A DNA stretch of 64,000 nucleotides from JAOUGY01 sp963825585 (GCA_963825585.1 CAWGTX010000009.1:496001-560000), one strand, 5' to 3'. Numbered from the stretch's first letter, positions 44,432 to 53,602 are shown. Notes: generated by a model from the sequence alone, not told the origin. Numbers and translations: made by a program.

Positions 44432-44942
44432 CATCGCAGTGGCGGCCCCGGGGGTCCTCCCGCGGATGGCAGCCGGACCTTCTACGTTGAACGTTCTACG
44501 TTGTACCGGCCGGGTGACCGGTCTCGTGCTGCTTCGTCGGATTGTGTCCCCAACCAGCGGCGCATCGCAGTGGCGGCCCCGGGGGTCCTCCCGCGGATGG
44601 CAGCCGGACCTTCTACGTTGAACGTTCTACGTTGTACCGGCCGGGTGACCGGTCTCGTGCTGCTTCGTCGGATTGTGTCCCCAACCAGCGGCGCATCGCA
44701 GTGGCGGCCCCGGGGGTCCTCCCGCGGATGGCAGCCGGACCTTCTACGTTGAACGTTCTACGTTGTACCGGCCGGGTGACCGGTCTCGTGCTGCTTCGTC
44801 GGATTGTGTCCCCAACCAGCGGCGCATCGCAGTGGCGGCCCCGGGGGTCCTCCCGCGGATGGCAGCCGGACCTTCTACGTTGAACGTTCTACGTTGTACC
44901 GGCCGGGTGACCGGTCTCGTGCCGCTCCCTCAGATTGTGCCC
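44432..44942. repeat. 131-bp tandem repeat, four copies
   Basis: Copies begin at 44432, 44563, 44694 and 44825, each with CATCGCAGTGGCGG. Copies 1-3 are essentially identical; copy 4 decays after CCGGTCTCGTG near 44920. Each unit contains four heptads (TTCTACG, TTGAACG, TTCTACG, TTGTACC) flanked by ACCTT and GGCCGGGTGACCGG. The array ends about 15 bases before the putative rplM -10 box. Confidence 0.95.
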
Positions 44943-44957
44943 CCGCCCGGAAGCGCC

Positions 44958-44963
44958 TATCCT
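44958..44963 (+). promoter_or_regulatory. Probable rplM -10 box
   Basis: TATCCT lies about 75 bases before rplM, just past the last 131-bp repeat. The last repeat copy would supply the upstream promoter region; no clear -35 is seen. Confidence 0.45.
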
Positions 44964-45038
44964 GTCGACGCTCTCGCGAGCATCTCGTTTCCCACCCGAG
45001 ATCCCGGTCTGCCCCGCCACGACCGTTTGGACACACTT

Positions 45039-45500
45039 ATGACGAACAACAAGACATTCAGCCCCAAAGCGGCCGACATCTCCCACGACTGGTGGGTGGT
45101 CGACGCCGAAGACATGCCGCTGGGCAGGCTCGCCTCGGAGGTCGCACAGATCATCCGTGGCAAGCACAAGCCGACCTTCGCCCCCCACGTGGATGGCGGT
45201 GACTTCGTCATCGTGGTCAACGCCGACAAGGTGCAGGTCACGTCCGACAAGAGCCGTGAGAAGATCTACTACCGCCACTCGGGTTTCCCCGGCGGTCTCA
45301 AGGCCGAGTCGTTCGAAGCGCTTCGTAACCGCCGGCCCGAGGCCATCATCGAACGAGCCGTCCGGGGCATGCTGCCCAAGAACAAACTCGGCAAGAAGAT
45401 GGGCAAGAAGATCAAGGCCTACGCCGGTCCCGACCACCCGCATGCGGCTCAGCAGCCCAAGCAGCTGGTCTTCGATATTCGAAAGGTGGAAGGCAAATGA
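45039..45500 (+). CDS. rplM: 50S ribosomal protein L13
   Basis: This is L13, 153 residues, an early large-subunit assembly protein. It has HDWWVVDAEDMPLGRLASEV, DKSREKIYYRHSGFPGGLK and ERAVRGMLPKNKLGKKM. The start is the ATG at 45039; the open frame upstream runs into the 131-bp repeats and is not part of the protein. No good ribosome site precedes it. The stop overlaps the rpsI start (ATGA). Confidence 0.96.
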   Translation: MTNNKTFSPKAADISHDWWVVDAEDMPLGRLASEVAQIIRGKHKPTFAPHVDGGDFVIVVNADKVQVTSDKSREKIYYRHSGFPGGLKAESFEALRNRRPEAIIERAVRGMLPKNKLGKKMGKKIKAYAGPDHPHAAQQPKQLVFDIRKVEGK

Positions 45501-45889
45501 CGAAGCCCCTCACGCAGGCGACGGGTCGCCGCAAGGAATCGGTTGCCAGGGTCCGCCTCCGCGATGGCGCCGGTCAGGTGACGCTCAACGGTCGTCCACT
45601 CGAGCGGTACTTCCCGACCATGGCAACGCGGCTTCGCGTGCTCGAGCCGCTCCAGATCACCCAGACCCAGGGGCGCTACGACATCGATGCCACGCTCGAG
45701 GGCGGTGGCACGACCGGCCAGGCCGATGCATTGCGGCTGGGCATCGCCCGGGCTCTCATCGATCTGGACCCCGAGCTTCGCCCCACCTTGAAGAAGGCCG
45801 GGATGCTCACCCGCGATGCCCGCGTCGTCGAGCGCAAGAAGTACGGTCTCCGCAAGGCCCGGCGGGCCCCGCAGTACACCAAGCGCTGA
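45497..45889 (+). CDS. rpsI: 30S ribosomal protein S9
   Basis: This is S9, 130 residues, whose C-terminal tail touches the P-site tRNA anticodon. ATGRRKESVARVRLRDGAG and the terminal KKYGLRKARRAPQYTKR are diagnostic. It is coupled to rplM by a four-base overlap and is followed 13 bases later by glmM. Confidence 0.97.
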   Translation: MTKPLTQATGRRKESVARVRLRDGAGQVTLNGRPLERYFPTMATRLRVLEPLQITQTQGRYDIDATLEGGGTTGQADALRLGIARALIDLDPELRPTLKKAGMLTRDARVVERKKYGLRKARRAPQYTKR

Positions 45890-45902
45890 TCCTCGTTCTT
45901 CG

Positions 45903-47252
45903 ATGCTGAAGGACGGTGTTCGGCTGTTCGGCACCGACGGAATCCGCGGTGTCGCCAACCTCGAGCTGACCCCGGAGCTCGCCCTGCAGATAGGGCGAGC
46001 TGCCGGGTCGCTCATCTCAGGCGGTTCGGCTCTGGTCGGTCGCGACACCCGCCGATCGGGTGAAATGCTGTCGGCGGCGTTGCAGGCCGGGTTTCACTCG
46101 GCCGGCGTCGACACCGTCGACGTCGGAGTGCTGCCATCCGGCGCCATCAGCCACCTCACGGCCAAATCGGCCGCCGACATGGGTGCGGTCGTGAGCGCGT
46201 CACACAATCCGGCGGAGGACAATGGCATCAAGCTGTTGGGGAGCCGGGGCACCAAGCTCAACGATGCCGAAGAGGATCGAATCGAAGAACGTCTCCGGAA
46301 CACGAGCGGAGTCACCACCCCGTTCGGTGCCGCCGTCGGGACGCGATTCGTCAACCCCAAGGGTCTCGACACCTATGTCGCCGATCTGGCGGCCGGGGCC
46401 TCCTACAGCTTCAACGGCATCGGCTTGATGCTGGACTGTGCCCACGGCGCCGCCTACAAGGCGGCGCCGGCGCTGTTCCGCAAGCTCAAGGCCGACGTGG
46501 CGGTGCTCGCCGACGAACCCACCGGAATGAACATCAACGAGGGGTGCGGTGCAACCCATCCCGAGTTCCTCGCCGCCCACGCGCACGGCCGTATCGGCCT
46601 GGCGTTCGACGGTGACGCCGACCGCCTGATCGTGATCGACGAGAAGGGCGTCGTCGCCAACGGTGATGTGATCATGGCGGTCATCGCCCGCCACTGGAAA
46701 GCGACCGGGAAGCTCAAGAACAACACCGTGGTCGCCACCGTCATGTCGAACCTCGGGTTCCGGAAGGCCATGCTGGAGAGCGGCATCGACTTCGTCCAGA
46801 CCCGGGTCGGCGACCGGTACGTGCTCGAGGGGATGCAGGAGCACAAGGCAATCCTCGGCGGTGAGCAGTCGGGTCACGTCATCTTCCTCGATCGTGGGCG
46901 TACCGGCGATGGTCTCCTCACCGGCATCCGGCTGCTCGAGGTCGTAGCCGGCACCGGGCGTCCACTCTGTGAGCTTCGTGACGAGGCGATGACGGAGTAC
47001 CCGCAGGTCCTGCTCAACGTGAGGGTCGCCGACCGCAACGGGTTGTCCGGGGCCACGGGGGTCTGGGCAGCGGTGACAAGGGCCGAGGACGACCTCGGCG
47101 ACGACGGTCGAGTGCTCGTGCGGGCGTCGGGAACCGAACCTCTCGTACGGGTCATGGTGGAAGCGCCTGGCGAAGGCGACGCTCGTCGCTACGCTGAGAA
47201 CATCGCTGCCGTGGTGGCAGCCGACCTGGGGGAGGAGGTGGCGTCGACCTGA
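45903..47252 (+). CDS. glmM: Phosphoglucosamine mutase
   Basis: GlmM, 449 residues, interconverts glucosamine-6-phosphate and glucosamine-1-phosphate for UDP-GlcNAc and peptidoglycan synthesis. The active-site serine is Ser100 in VVSASHNP; the metal-binding loop is FDGDADR; the sugar-phosphate loop is RASGTEPLVRV. It begins MLKDGVRLFGTDGIRGVAN at 45903. It is placed in the rplM-rpsI transcript, and glmS, the enzyme that makes its substrate, follows after a 338-base gap. Confidence 0.96.
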   Translation: MLKDGVRLFGTDGIRGVANLELTPELALQIGRAAGSLISGGSALVGRDTRRSGEMLSAALQAGFHSAGVDTVDVGVLPSGAISHLTAKSAADMGAVVSASHNPAEDNGIKLLGSRGTKLNDAEEDRIEERLRNTSGVTTPFGAAVGTRFVNPKGLDTYVADLAAGASYSFNGIGLMLDCAHGAAYKAAPALFRKLKADVAVLADEPTGMNINEGCGATHPEFLAAHAHGRIGLAFDGDADRLIVIDEKGVVANGDVIMAVIARHWKATGKLKNNTVVATVMSNLGFRKAMLESGIDFVQTRVGDRYVLEGMQEHKAILGGEQSGHVIFLDRGRTGDGLLTGIRLLEVVAGTGRPLCELRDEAMTEYPQVLLNVRVADRNGLSGATGVWAAVTRAEDDLGDDGRVLVRASGTEPLVRVMVEAPGEGDARRYAENIAAVVAADLGEEVAST

Positions 47253-47590
47253 ATCGTGGGACGGAATCACAATCGACACAGCGCCAGACCTCGGTCCCCA
47301 ATGCGGGCCGAGGTGACGAGGAGGAAGGTCATCGAAGTATTCGGCGGATGCCTTCCCGGCCCTCCACGGTCGTGACGTCGGGAGCCAAACCCTGGAGGTG
47401 ACTCCGGGAACAGAGATCCCTGCGGCGTGGAACGAGTGCAATCGGCCGGTGTTCGCAACCGGCTGATCCGTTTTCCGGTCGCCCCCTCAGGGTGGCAGCG
47501 GGGTGGCAGCGGATCCCGCCTCGTCCGATTCCCCTCCCACACATGTTCGTCGCAGACGGTGTCTGTGACTCCATCCACAAGGAGCAAGCC
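47253..47590. other. 338-base gap between glmM and glmS
   Basis: No gene is seen. A 7-bp stem-loop at 47288-47314 (ACCTCGG / CCGAGGT) may end the glmM transcript. A second one is at 47445-47463 (GCCGGT / ACCGGC), and GGTGGCAGCGG occurs twice in tandem around 47491-47513. I looked for, but did not find, anything resembling the glmS ribozyme. Confidence 0.5.
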
Positions 47591-49420
47591 ATGTGTGGCA
47601 TCGTTGGATATGTCGGGCCGCGGCCCGTTCTGGACATTCTCATCCCCGGCCTCGAGCGTCTCGAGTACCGCGGATACGACTCGGCCGGGGTCGCGCTCAG
47701 CGGCGCCGGGGGCATCACAGTCGTCAAGGAAGCCGGTCGCATCGCCGACCTCGAGAAGGTGCTCGTCGTCGCCCAACCACAGGGCGTCATCGGTGTCGGT
47801 CACACCCGGTGGGCCACCCACGGAGCGCCCAACACGCGCAACGCCCACCCGCACGTCGAGTGCTCGGGGACGGTGTCGGTGGTCCACAACGGAATCATCG
47901 AGAACTGGTCCGAGCTCAAGAAGGGTCTGATCGAGCGGGGACACACCTTCACCTCCGACACCGACACCGAGGTCGTCGCCCACCTCATAGAGGAGATGGC
48001 GTCGCTGCCGTTGGCCGAGGCCGTTCGACGGGTCATGACCATGGCCGAAGGTGCCATGGCGTTGGGGGTGCTGCGCTCCGATGATCCGACCCTGCTGGTG
48101 GGCGCCAGGCGCGGCAGCCCACTGGTGGTCGGGCTCGGTGACGGCGAGAACTATTTGGCGTCGGACATCCCGGCTTTCCTCGAGCACACCCGCGAGATGT
48201 TGATCATCGACGACGACCGAGTCGTCGAGGTGCGCGCCGAAGGCGTCACCGTCACCGATCTGGACGGCACGGTGGTCACGCCACGACGCCGAACCATCGA
48301 ATGGGACCTCGAGGCGGCCGAGAAGGCCGGGTTCCCGACCTTCATGCTCAAGGAGATCCACGAGCAGCCCCAAGCCATCGCCGACACCCTCCGCGGACGT
48401 CTCGACGCGGCCGGCGCCGTCACACTCACCGAGCTCGAGCTGCCGGATCAGATCCTGCGCATGGTCGACAAGGTGTTCGTGCTCGCCTGTGGCACCTCGT
48501 ACCACGCCGCCATGATGGCCAAGTACGCCATCGAGCGGTGGACTCGTCTCCCGGTGGAGATCGACATCGCCTCGGAGTTCCGCTACCGCGATCCGGTCCT
48601 CGACGGGCGCAGCCTGGTGATCGGGATCAGTCAATCGGGTGAGACCATCGACACGCTGGCCGCCATCCGGTACGCCAAGGCCCAGGGTTCGACCGTGGTG
48701 GGTGTCACCAATGTTGTCGACTCCGCCCTGGCGCGGGAGGCGGACGCCGTGCTCTACACGCGGGCCGGCCCCGAGATCGGCGTTGCCGCCACCAAGACCT
48801 TCACCACCCAGTTGGTGGCGATGCAACTCCTGGGGCTCTATCTGGCGCAGGTACGGGGCTCCATGGATCCCGGTACGGTCGCCCACCTGGTCAACGAACT
48901 GAACGAGCTGCCGGCCAAGATGCGGACGGTGCTCGAGTTGGACGACGCCGTGCTCGACATGAGCAAACAGTGGGTCGACGTCCGTGACTTCTTCTTCCTG
49001 GGTCGCTCGGGCGACTTCCCGGTGGCGATGGAAGGAGCTCTCAAGCTCAAGGAGATCGCCTACGTCCGTGCCGAAGGGTACGCAGCCGGCGAGATGAAGC
49101 ACGGCCCAATCGCTCTCATCGAACCAGGGGTGGTCGTGGTCGGTGTCGCCATGGACACCAAGATCCGCGCCAAGACCCTTTCGAACATGCAGGAGATGAA
49201 GGCCCGGGGCGGAACCATCGTGATGGTGGTCGAGGAGGGTGCCGAAGACGAGGTGAGAGAGGTCGCCGATCACCTGATCGTGCTCCCCGACAGCCCGGAC
49301 CTGATCTGCACGGTGCTGGCCGTGGTCCCCCTCCAACTCCTGTCGTACCACGTCGCCACCGCCAAAGGCCTCGACGTGGACAAGCCACGGAACCTGGCGA
49401 AGACGGTCACAGTGGAATAG
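47591..49420 (+). CDS. glmS: Glutamine-fructose-6-phosphate aminotransferase (isomerizing)
   Basis: GlmS, 609 residues, makes glucosamine-6-phosphate from fructose-6-phosphate and glutamine, the entry step to amino sugars. Cys2 of MCGIVGYVG is the glutaminase nucleophile. Two SIS domains follow, with ACGTSYHAAMMAKY and GISQSGETIDTLAAI. The C-terminus ends KGLDVDKPRNLAKTVTVE. The start at 47591 has AAGGAG upstream and must be exact because Cys2 becomes N-terminal. A GTACAAC heptad array begins 17 bases after the stop. Confidence 0.97.
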   Translation: MCGIVGYVGPRPVLDILIPGLERLEYRGYDSAGVALSGAGGITVVKEAGRIADLEKVLVVAQPQGVIGVGHTRWATHGAPNTRNAHPHVECSGTVSVVHNGIIENWSELKKGLIERGHTFTSDTDTEVVAHLIEEMASLPLAEAVRRVMTMAEGAMALGVLRSDDPTLLVGARRGSPLVVGLGDGENYLASDIPAFLEHTREMLIIDDDRVVEVRAEGVTVTDLDGTVVTPRRRTIEWDLEAAEKAGFPTFMLKEIHEQPQAIADTLRGRLDAAGAVTLTELELPDQILRMVDKVFVLACGTSYHAAMMAKYAIERWTRLPVEIDIASEFRYRDPVLDGRSLVIGISQSGETIDTLAAIRYAKAQGSTVVGVTNVVDSALAREADAVLYTRAGPEIGVAATKTFTTQLVAMQLLGLYLAQVRGSMDPGTVAHLVNELNELPAKMRTVLELDDAVLDMSKQWVDVRDFFFLGRSGDFPVAMEGALKLKEIAYVRAEGYAAGEMKHGPIALIEPGVVVVGVAMDTKIRAKTLSNMQEMKARGGTIVMVVEEGAEDEVREVADHLIVLPDSPDLICTVLAVVPLQLLSYHVATAKGLDVDKPRNLAKTVTVE

Positions 49421-49437
49421 AGAGAGGGCTCGCTTCG

Positions 49438-49530
49438 GTACAACGTACAACGTACAACGTACAACGGCCGAGCCGGCGCGAACGCCTGTCGTGGTGGGAT
49501 CGGTACGTTGAACTTTGTACGTTCTACGTT
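49438..49530. repeat. Facing heptad arrays GTACAAC / GTACGTT between glmS and acpS
   Basis: (GTACAAC)4 at 49438-49465 faces GTACGTT, GAACTTT, GTACGTT, CTACGTT at 49503-49530. Each side contains GTAC palindromes. The two sides are roughly inverted, so the 37-base middle could loop out as in a terminator or cruciform. Confidence 0.85.
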
Positions 49531-49563
49531 GTACCTGAATGAGCCTCGAGCCCCGTCCGCTCC

Positions 49564-49569
49564 TATCAT
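49564..49569 (+). promoter_or_regulatory. -10 box TATCAT, leaderless-type
   Basis: TATCAT ends 6 bases before the acpS ATG, with no ribosome site. Confidence 0.6.
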
Positions 49570-49575
49570 CGCCGG

Positions 49576-49950
49576 ATGCGCATCCTCGGGCTCGGAGTCG
49601 ATCTCGCCGACATCGAGCGGGTGGCCGACGTCCTCGAGAAGTACCCGCGTTTCGCCGAACGGTGCTTCACCCCTCACGAGCGTGAGTACGCCTCCAAGTT
49701 CGCCAAGCCGGCCCGGCGGTATGCCGCCAGGTTCGCGGGCAAGGAGGCGGTGATGAAGTCACTGGGTACGGGGTGGCGTCGACTGCGCTGGACCGACGTC
49801 GAGATAACCGGCGGTGGCAAGCCCACCGTGCGGCTGTTCGGTGACGCCGCCAAACGGGCCGAGATGATGGGTGTCAGCGAGATCCTGGTGACCATCACCC
49901 ACACCGACACGACCGCCCTAGTCATGGCCGTGGCCGTGGGCGAGCACTGA
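49576..49950 (+). CDS. acpS: Holo-[acyl-carrier-protein] synthase
   Basis: AcpS, 124 residues, transfers 4'-phosphopantetheine from CoA to acyl carrier protein. The metal ligands are Asp9 (GLGVDLADIERV) and Glu57 (RFAGKEAVMKSLGTG). It uses CoA, whose synthesis begins with coaA at 37.9 kb. The ATG follows a TATCAT box by 6 bases. A strong terminator 26 bases after the stop makes it a single-gene unit. Confidence 0.95.
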   Translation: MRILGLGVDLADIERVADVLEKYPRFAERCFTPHEREYASKFAKPARRYAARFAGKEAVMKSLGTGWRRLRWTDVEITGGGKPTVRLFGDAAKRAEMMGVSEILVTITHTDTTALVMAVAVGEH

Positions 49951-49976
49951 GTCCCACCGCGGGTGATCCGATGGTT

Positions 49977-50008
49977 GGATGGGGGGCGGCCGAATCCGCC
50001 CCCCATCC
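49977..50008 (+). terminator. Terminator after acpS
   Basis: A 13-bp perfect stem (49977-49989 with 49996-50008) has a 6-base loop CCGAAT. Confidence 0.8.
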
Positions 50009-50132
50009 GTGCCTCTGCCCGTCGTCTTCCGATGATCGTGGCGGTGCCCCGCCGCCGTTGGCATCGAGGGTGATCACCGGGCGACCCCATTCAGCCAGGT
50101 CGACCGATGGGCGGCACGGTGTAGGGGTCGCC

Positions 50133-50138
50133 TACGAT
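50133..50138 (+). promoter_or_regulatory. -10 box TACGAT, leaderless-type
   Basis: TACGAT ends 6 bases before the GTG I assign to nnrD. Confidence 0.55.
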
Positions 50139-50144
50139 CGGCTC

Positions 50145-51497
50145 GTGAAACCGGTGTTGAGCCCTGCCGAGTCGGCCAGACTGGACGCGGAGTCGGCTGT
50201 CCCGATCCCCGTACTCATGGAGCGCGCCGGGGTGGCGGTGGCGCATGCGGCGGTCCGGATGGGAGTCGGGTACGGCAGCAGGGTCGCGGTGCTCGTGGGA
50301 CCCGGCAACAACGGGGGTGACGGCTACGTGGCCGCCGACCACCTCCGTCGCCGGGGCGTGGCGGTGGATGTGCTGGCGTTGGCGCCACCCCGAACCCCAA
50401 CCGCCGTTTGGGCGGCGGCGCGGTGGGGCGGACCGGTGGGTGCGCTGGGCGATCCCGACCGACCGGTGGACATGGTGATCGACGCCGTCTTCGGTGGCGG
50501 ATTCAGGGGCGGTGTGCCGCAATCGCTCCGGCCCTGGATGGCACTCGACGTTCCCGTGCTGGCGGTGGACGTTCCGACCGGCCTCGATCCCTCCACCGGA
50601 GTGGTCGACGAGGCCGCATTCACCGCCGCCCGCACCATCACGTTCCACACCCTGGCCCCCGGGCACCTCATCGGCGAAGGGCCGGATCGCTGCGGTGAGG
50701 TCGAGGTATCGGACATCGGACTCGAGGGTGGTGAGCCCGAGATGTGGTTGGTCGAGGCGGACGATGCCGACCGACCGGCCCGCGGCCGGACCGTCCACAA
50801 GTGGTCGGCCGGATCGGTGCTCGTCATGGGCGGGTCCGAGGGCATGGTGGGGGCGGCGGTGTTGGCCGCTCGGGCGGCGCTGAGGTTCGGAGCAGGAGCG
50901 GTCGGTATCTCATCGGCGTCCACCGACGCCGCCCAGCTGCTCGCCCCGGAGGTGCTCTCGTACCGGGCCGGTGAGATACCGGATCGGTACGGGGTGCTGG
51001 TCGTTGGGCCGGGCATGGGTCCGGACGGCGCTGCCCTCGACGCAGCCCTGGCCACGACGCGGCCGTTGGTGATCGATGCCGACGCGCTGGGGTTGCTCCC
51101 CGGCGACATCGAATTCGATCGACCGGTGGTGCTCACCCCGCACGCCGGGGAGTTTGCCCGGATGAGCGGTGGCGTGGCGGACCACCACCACGCCCGTGCT
51201 GTGGCCGATCGGACCGGGGCGGTGGTGGTGCTCAAGGGCAACCCCACGTTCGTCACCGACGGAGGCCTTCCGCGGGTGGTGAGGACCGGAAGTCCGGCGC
51301 TCGCCACCATCGGCACCGGTGATGTGCTGTCAGGCATGATCGGAGCCCTGATGGCCCGGGGATTACCACCGCTGGAGGCGGCGACTTCGGCCGCCTACTG
51401 GCACGGCGTGGCCGGCACCGAGCTCGGCATCACGTCGACGCTCACGGCCGACCGCCTCGCCCGGGGTGTCGGCGCCTACGCCTGGGATCGATCATGA
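50145..51497 (+). CDS. nnrD: Bifunctional NAD(P)H-hydrate epimerase / ADP-dependent dehydratase
   Basis: This 450-residue fusion repairs hydrated NAD(P)H. The N-terminal YjeF_N epimerase has VLVGPGNNGGDGYVAADHL and AVDVPTGLDPSTG. The C-terminal ribokinase-like dehydratase has LVVGPGMGPDG, VLTPHAGEFARM and LATIGTGDVLSGMIGALMAR. I place the start at GTG 50145 (MKPVLSPAESARLDAES), supported by a -10 box 6 bases away. The longer frame from 49971 would run through the acpS terminator. The stop overlaps alr (ATGA). Confidence 0.94.
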   Translation: MKPVLSPAESARLDAESAVPIPVLMERAGVAVAHAAVRMGVGYGSRVAVLVGPGNNGGDGYVAADHLRRRGVAVDVLALAPPRTPTAVWAAARWGGPVGALGDPDRPVDMVIDAVFGGGFRGGVPQSLRPWMALDVPVLAVDVPTGLDPSTGVVDEAAFTAARTITFHTLAPGHLIGEGPDRCGEVEVSDIGLEGGEPEMWLVEADDADRPARGRTVHKWSAGSVLVMGGSEGMVGAAVLAARAALRFGAGAVGISSASTDAAQLLAPEVLSYRAGEIPDRYGVLVVGPGMGPDGAALDAALATTRPLVIDADALGLLPGDIEFDRPVVLTPHAGEFARMSGGVADHHHARAVADRTGAVVVLKGNPTFVTDGGLPRVVRTGSPALATIGTGDVLSGMIGALMARGLPPLEAATSAAYWHGVAGTELGITSTLTADRLARGVGAYAWDRS

Positions 51498-52594
51498 GGC
51501 AGTCGTGGATCGAGGTGGATATCGGGGCCGTGCGATCGAACGTTGCGTCGTTCGTCGACATGGTCGCGCCTGCGCAGGTCTGTGCCGTGGTCAAGGCCGA
51601 CGGGTACGGCCACGGCGACGTGCCGGTGGCCGAGGTTGCGCTCGACGCCGGCGCCACCTCCCTGGCGGTGGCCCTGGTCGAGGAGGGCATCCGATTGCGG
51701 GAGGCGGGGATCGAAGCTCCGATCCTGGTGCTGTCGGAGCCGGCGCTGGAAGACGCATCCGAGCTGCTCCGCTGGTCGATCACACCCACCGTCTACCGCC
51801 ACGCCATGTTGGAGCGGCTGCTGGAGGTGGTCACGAAGGGCTTCCTCGACGTCCATCTCAAGGTCGACACCGGCATGCACCGGGTGGGGGCAGACCGCGA
51901 CCGGGCGCTGCAGCTGGCGATGCGCATGGCCGACGGAGGGCTCCCGGTTCGTATGGCCGCCCTGTGGACACATTTCGCCGTGGCCGACATCGATCCTTCG
52001 TTCACCTCACAGCAGATCGACGCGTTCGACGACGTGGTGGAGTTGCTCGGCGACCGGGGTATCGCGGTGCCCATGCAGCATCTCGCCAACACGGCCGGAG
52101 CCATCCTCCACCCCGAGGCCCGGCGAGACATGGTCCGGGTCGGACTCGGGACCTACGGGCTGTATCCGTCGGGGCAGTGCCGCCCGCACCTCGAGCTGAT
52201 GCCGTCGATGAGGGTGGTCTCACATGTGTCGATGACACGGCGTCTCCCGGCGGGAGCGCGGCCGTCCTACGGGCGGCGGCGTCCGCTCGAACAGCCGTCG
52301 ACCGTCGCCACCGCCCCGATCGGCTACGCCGACGGCGTGCCGCGTCTGCTGTCACAGCGGGGGGGAACGGTGCTGGTCGGAGGGGTGGCGCACCCGTTCG
52401 CCGGCACCGTGACCATGGATCAGATCCTGATCGACGTGGGTGATCATCCGGTCAGCGTCGGTGACGAGGTGGTCCTGATCGGCGGCCAGGGCTCCGGCAC
52501 GATCGGGGCCGACGACTGGGCAGACAGAACCGAGACGATCAGCTACGAGATCGTCACGCGGATGGGAACCAGATTGCCGAGGAGATACGTGTGA
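51494..52594 (+). CDS. alr: Alanine racemase
   Basis: Alr, 366 residues, is the PLP enzyme making D-alanine for peptidoglycan. The PLP lysine is Lys34 in AVVKADGYGHG; the other barrel signatures are VDTGMHRVG and QHLANTAGA. The catalytic tyrosine lies in APIGYADGVPR. The C-terminal beta domain has VTMDQILIDVG. Its start overlaps nnrD, the usual actinobacterial arrangement. Confidence 0.95.
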   Translation: MRQSWIEVDIGAVRSNVASFVDMVAPAQVCAVVKADGYGHGDVPVAEVALDAGATSLAVALVEEGIRLREAGIEAPILVLSEPALEDASELLRWSITPTVYRHAMLERLLEVVTKGFLDVHLKVDTGMHRVGADRDRALQLAMRMADGGLPVRMAALWTHFAVADIDPSFTSQQIDAFDDVVELLGDRGIAVPMQHLANTAGAILHPEARRDMVRVGLGTYGLYPSGQCRPHLELMPSMRVVSHVSMTRRLPAGARPSYGRRRPLEQPSTVATAPIGYADGVPRLLSQRGGTVLVGGVAHPFAGTVTMDQILIDVGDHPVSVGDEVVLIGGQGSGTIGADDWADRTETISYEIVTRMGTRLPRRYV

Positions 52595-52664
52595 AGGCCG
52601 TGACATGCATGGCGCCGAGCGCAGAACGCCCCAGAGCTGTGGCCTGCCACGGCGGGATGAACAG

Positions 52665-53558
52665 ATGAGTGTCAATCGCACGCTGACGGCTGTGGCCGGG
52701 ATCAGGGTGGGGCACTGGACCGATCCCGTGGCGTTGACGGGCTGCACGGTCGTGGACCTGCCGGAACCCAATGTGGCGGCGGTGGAAACGAGGGGGGCCG
52801 CCCCGGGTTCCCGGGAGACGGCGCTGCTGGAACCGGGAATGCTGGTGGAACAGGTGCAGGCGATCGTGTTGTGCGGGGGCAGTGCGTTCGGGTTGGCGGC
52901 GGCCGACGGCGTGATGAGCGAGTTGGAGCGTGTCGGCCGGGGTCATCCCACCCAGGCCGGGCCGGTGCCGATCGTGCCGGCGGCGGTCGTGTACGACCTG
53001 GCCGAGGGCGACGCCTCGGTCCGGCCCCGACCGGAGCACGGCGTCGTCGCCCTCCGGGCGGCAACCGCGGCGCCGGTCGAGAGCGGCCGCATCGGTGCGG
53101 GCACCGGCTGCACGGTTGCCAAGTGGCGGGGTCTCCGGTTGCCGGGCGGCCTGGGGTCATGGGTAGTGGAGGGCCAGGGGTTCACCGTCGGAGCGCTGGT
53201 GGTCCTCAACGCGGTTGGCGACGTCTTCAGTCTGGAAGGTCGGCCGCTCACAGGCGGTCCGGCGATTCCGGGCATACCGCGCCGCCCTCCCGTCGCCGGT
53301 GAGAACACGACGTTGGTGGTGGTGGCCACCGACGCCCGGATCGGGCGAGCCGATCTGACCAGGGTCGCCGTGCGCAGCCACGACGCTCTGGCGGTGTGTA
53401 TTCGTCCGGTTCACACCCGGTTCGACGGCGACACGTGTTTCGCCGTGTCCTGCGGGAGTGGTGACGTCGAGATCGACGCAGTCGCCGAGGCCGCCTTCGA
53501 GGCGGTCGGTCGCGCAGTGGAATCGGCGGTGGGGGCGACAGGCGTTTCGTTCGGATAG
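52665..53558 (+). CDS. P1-family peptidase (DmpA / S58-like)
   Basis: This 297-residue protein belongs to the P1/DmpA family of self-processing N-terminal-nucleophile hydrolases, some of which cleave D-amino acid or beta-amino acid peptides. Family blocks are VGHWTDPVALTGCTVV, LCGGSAFGLAAADGV, RIGAGTGCTVAKW, GENTTLVVVATDA and CIRPVHTRFDGDTCFAV. Cleavage before the Thr/Ser of the NTT segment is expected from the family but not proven here. The start ATG 52665 begins MSVNRTLTAVAGIRVGHW. A 70-base gap separates it from alr; a link with D-amino acid metabolism is possible. Confidence 0.88.
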   Translation: MSVNRTLTAVAGIRVGHWTDPVALTGCTVVDLPEPNVAAVETRGAAPGSRETALLEPGMLVEQVQAIVLCGGSAFGLAAADGVMSELERVGRGHPTQAGPVPIVPAAVVYDLAEGDASVRPRPEHGVVALRAATAAPVESGRIGAGTGCTVAKWRGLRLPGGLGSWVVEGQGFTVGALVVLNAVGDVFSLEGRPLTGGPAIPGIPRRPPVAGENTTLVVVATDARIGRADLTRVAVRSHDALAVCIRPVHTRFDGDTCFAVSCGSGDVEIDAVAEAAFEAVGRAVESAVGATGVSFG

Positions 53559-53602
53559 CCTGTGCGCAGTCGTCAGGCTTCCCGCCCGAACCAGAGGTAG
53601 TA

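Larger units (their letters stand above)
44299..45038. other. 740-base repeat region upstream of rplM
   Basis: There is no real gene here. It holds the (AACGTAG)7 array, about 70 bases of unique DNA, a 131-bp sequence repeated four times, and the rplM promoter region. Open frames crossing the repeats (for example translations containing CPQPAAHRSGGPGG) arise because the repeat happens to be stop-free; 131 is not a multiple of 3, so copies change frame. Confidence 0.85.

Noticed and set aside
44439..44883. Plus-strand open frames in the 131-bp repeats (translations containing ADGSRTFYVERSTLYRPG)
   Set aside because: The same peptide appears in shifted frames because the 131-bp unit lacks stops; there is no ribosome site, and the frames run into rplM only by chance.
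47253..47590. glmS ribozyme upstream of glmS
   Set aside because: The gap lacks anything I recognise as the ribozyme core, and the ribozyme is mainly a Firmicutes feature.
49971..50144. 58-residue N-terminal extension of the nnrD frame
   Set aside because: It would translate through the acpS terminator, and a -10 box sits 6 bases before the internal GTG at 50145, which gives a normal protein start.
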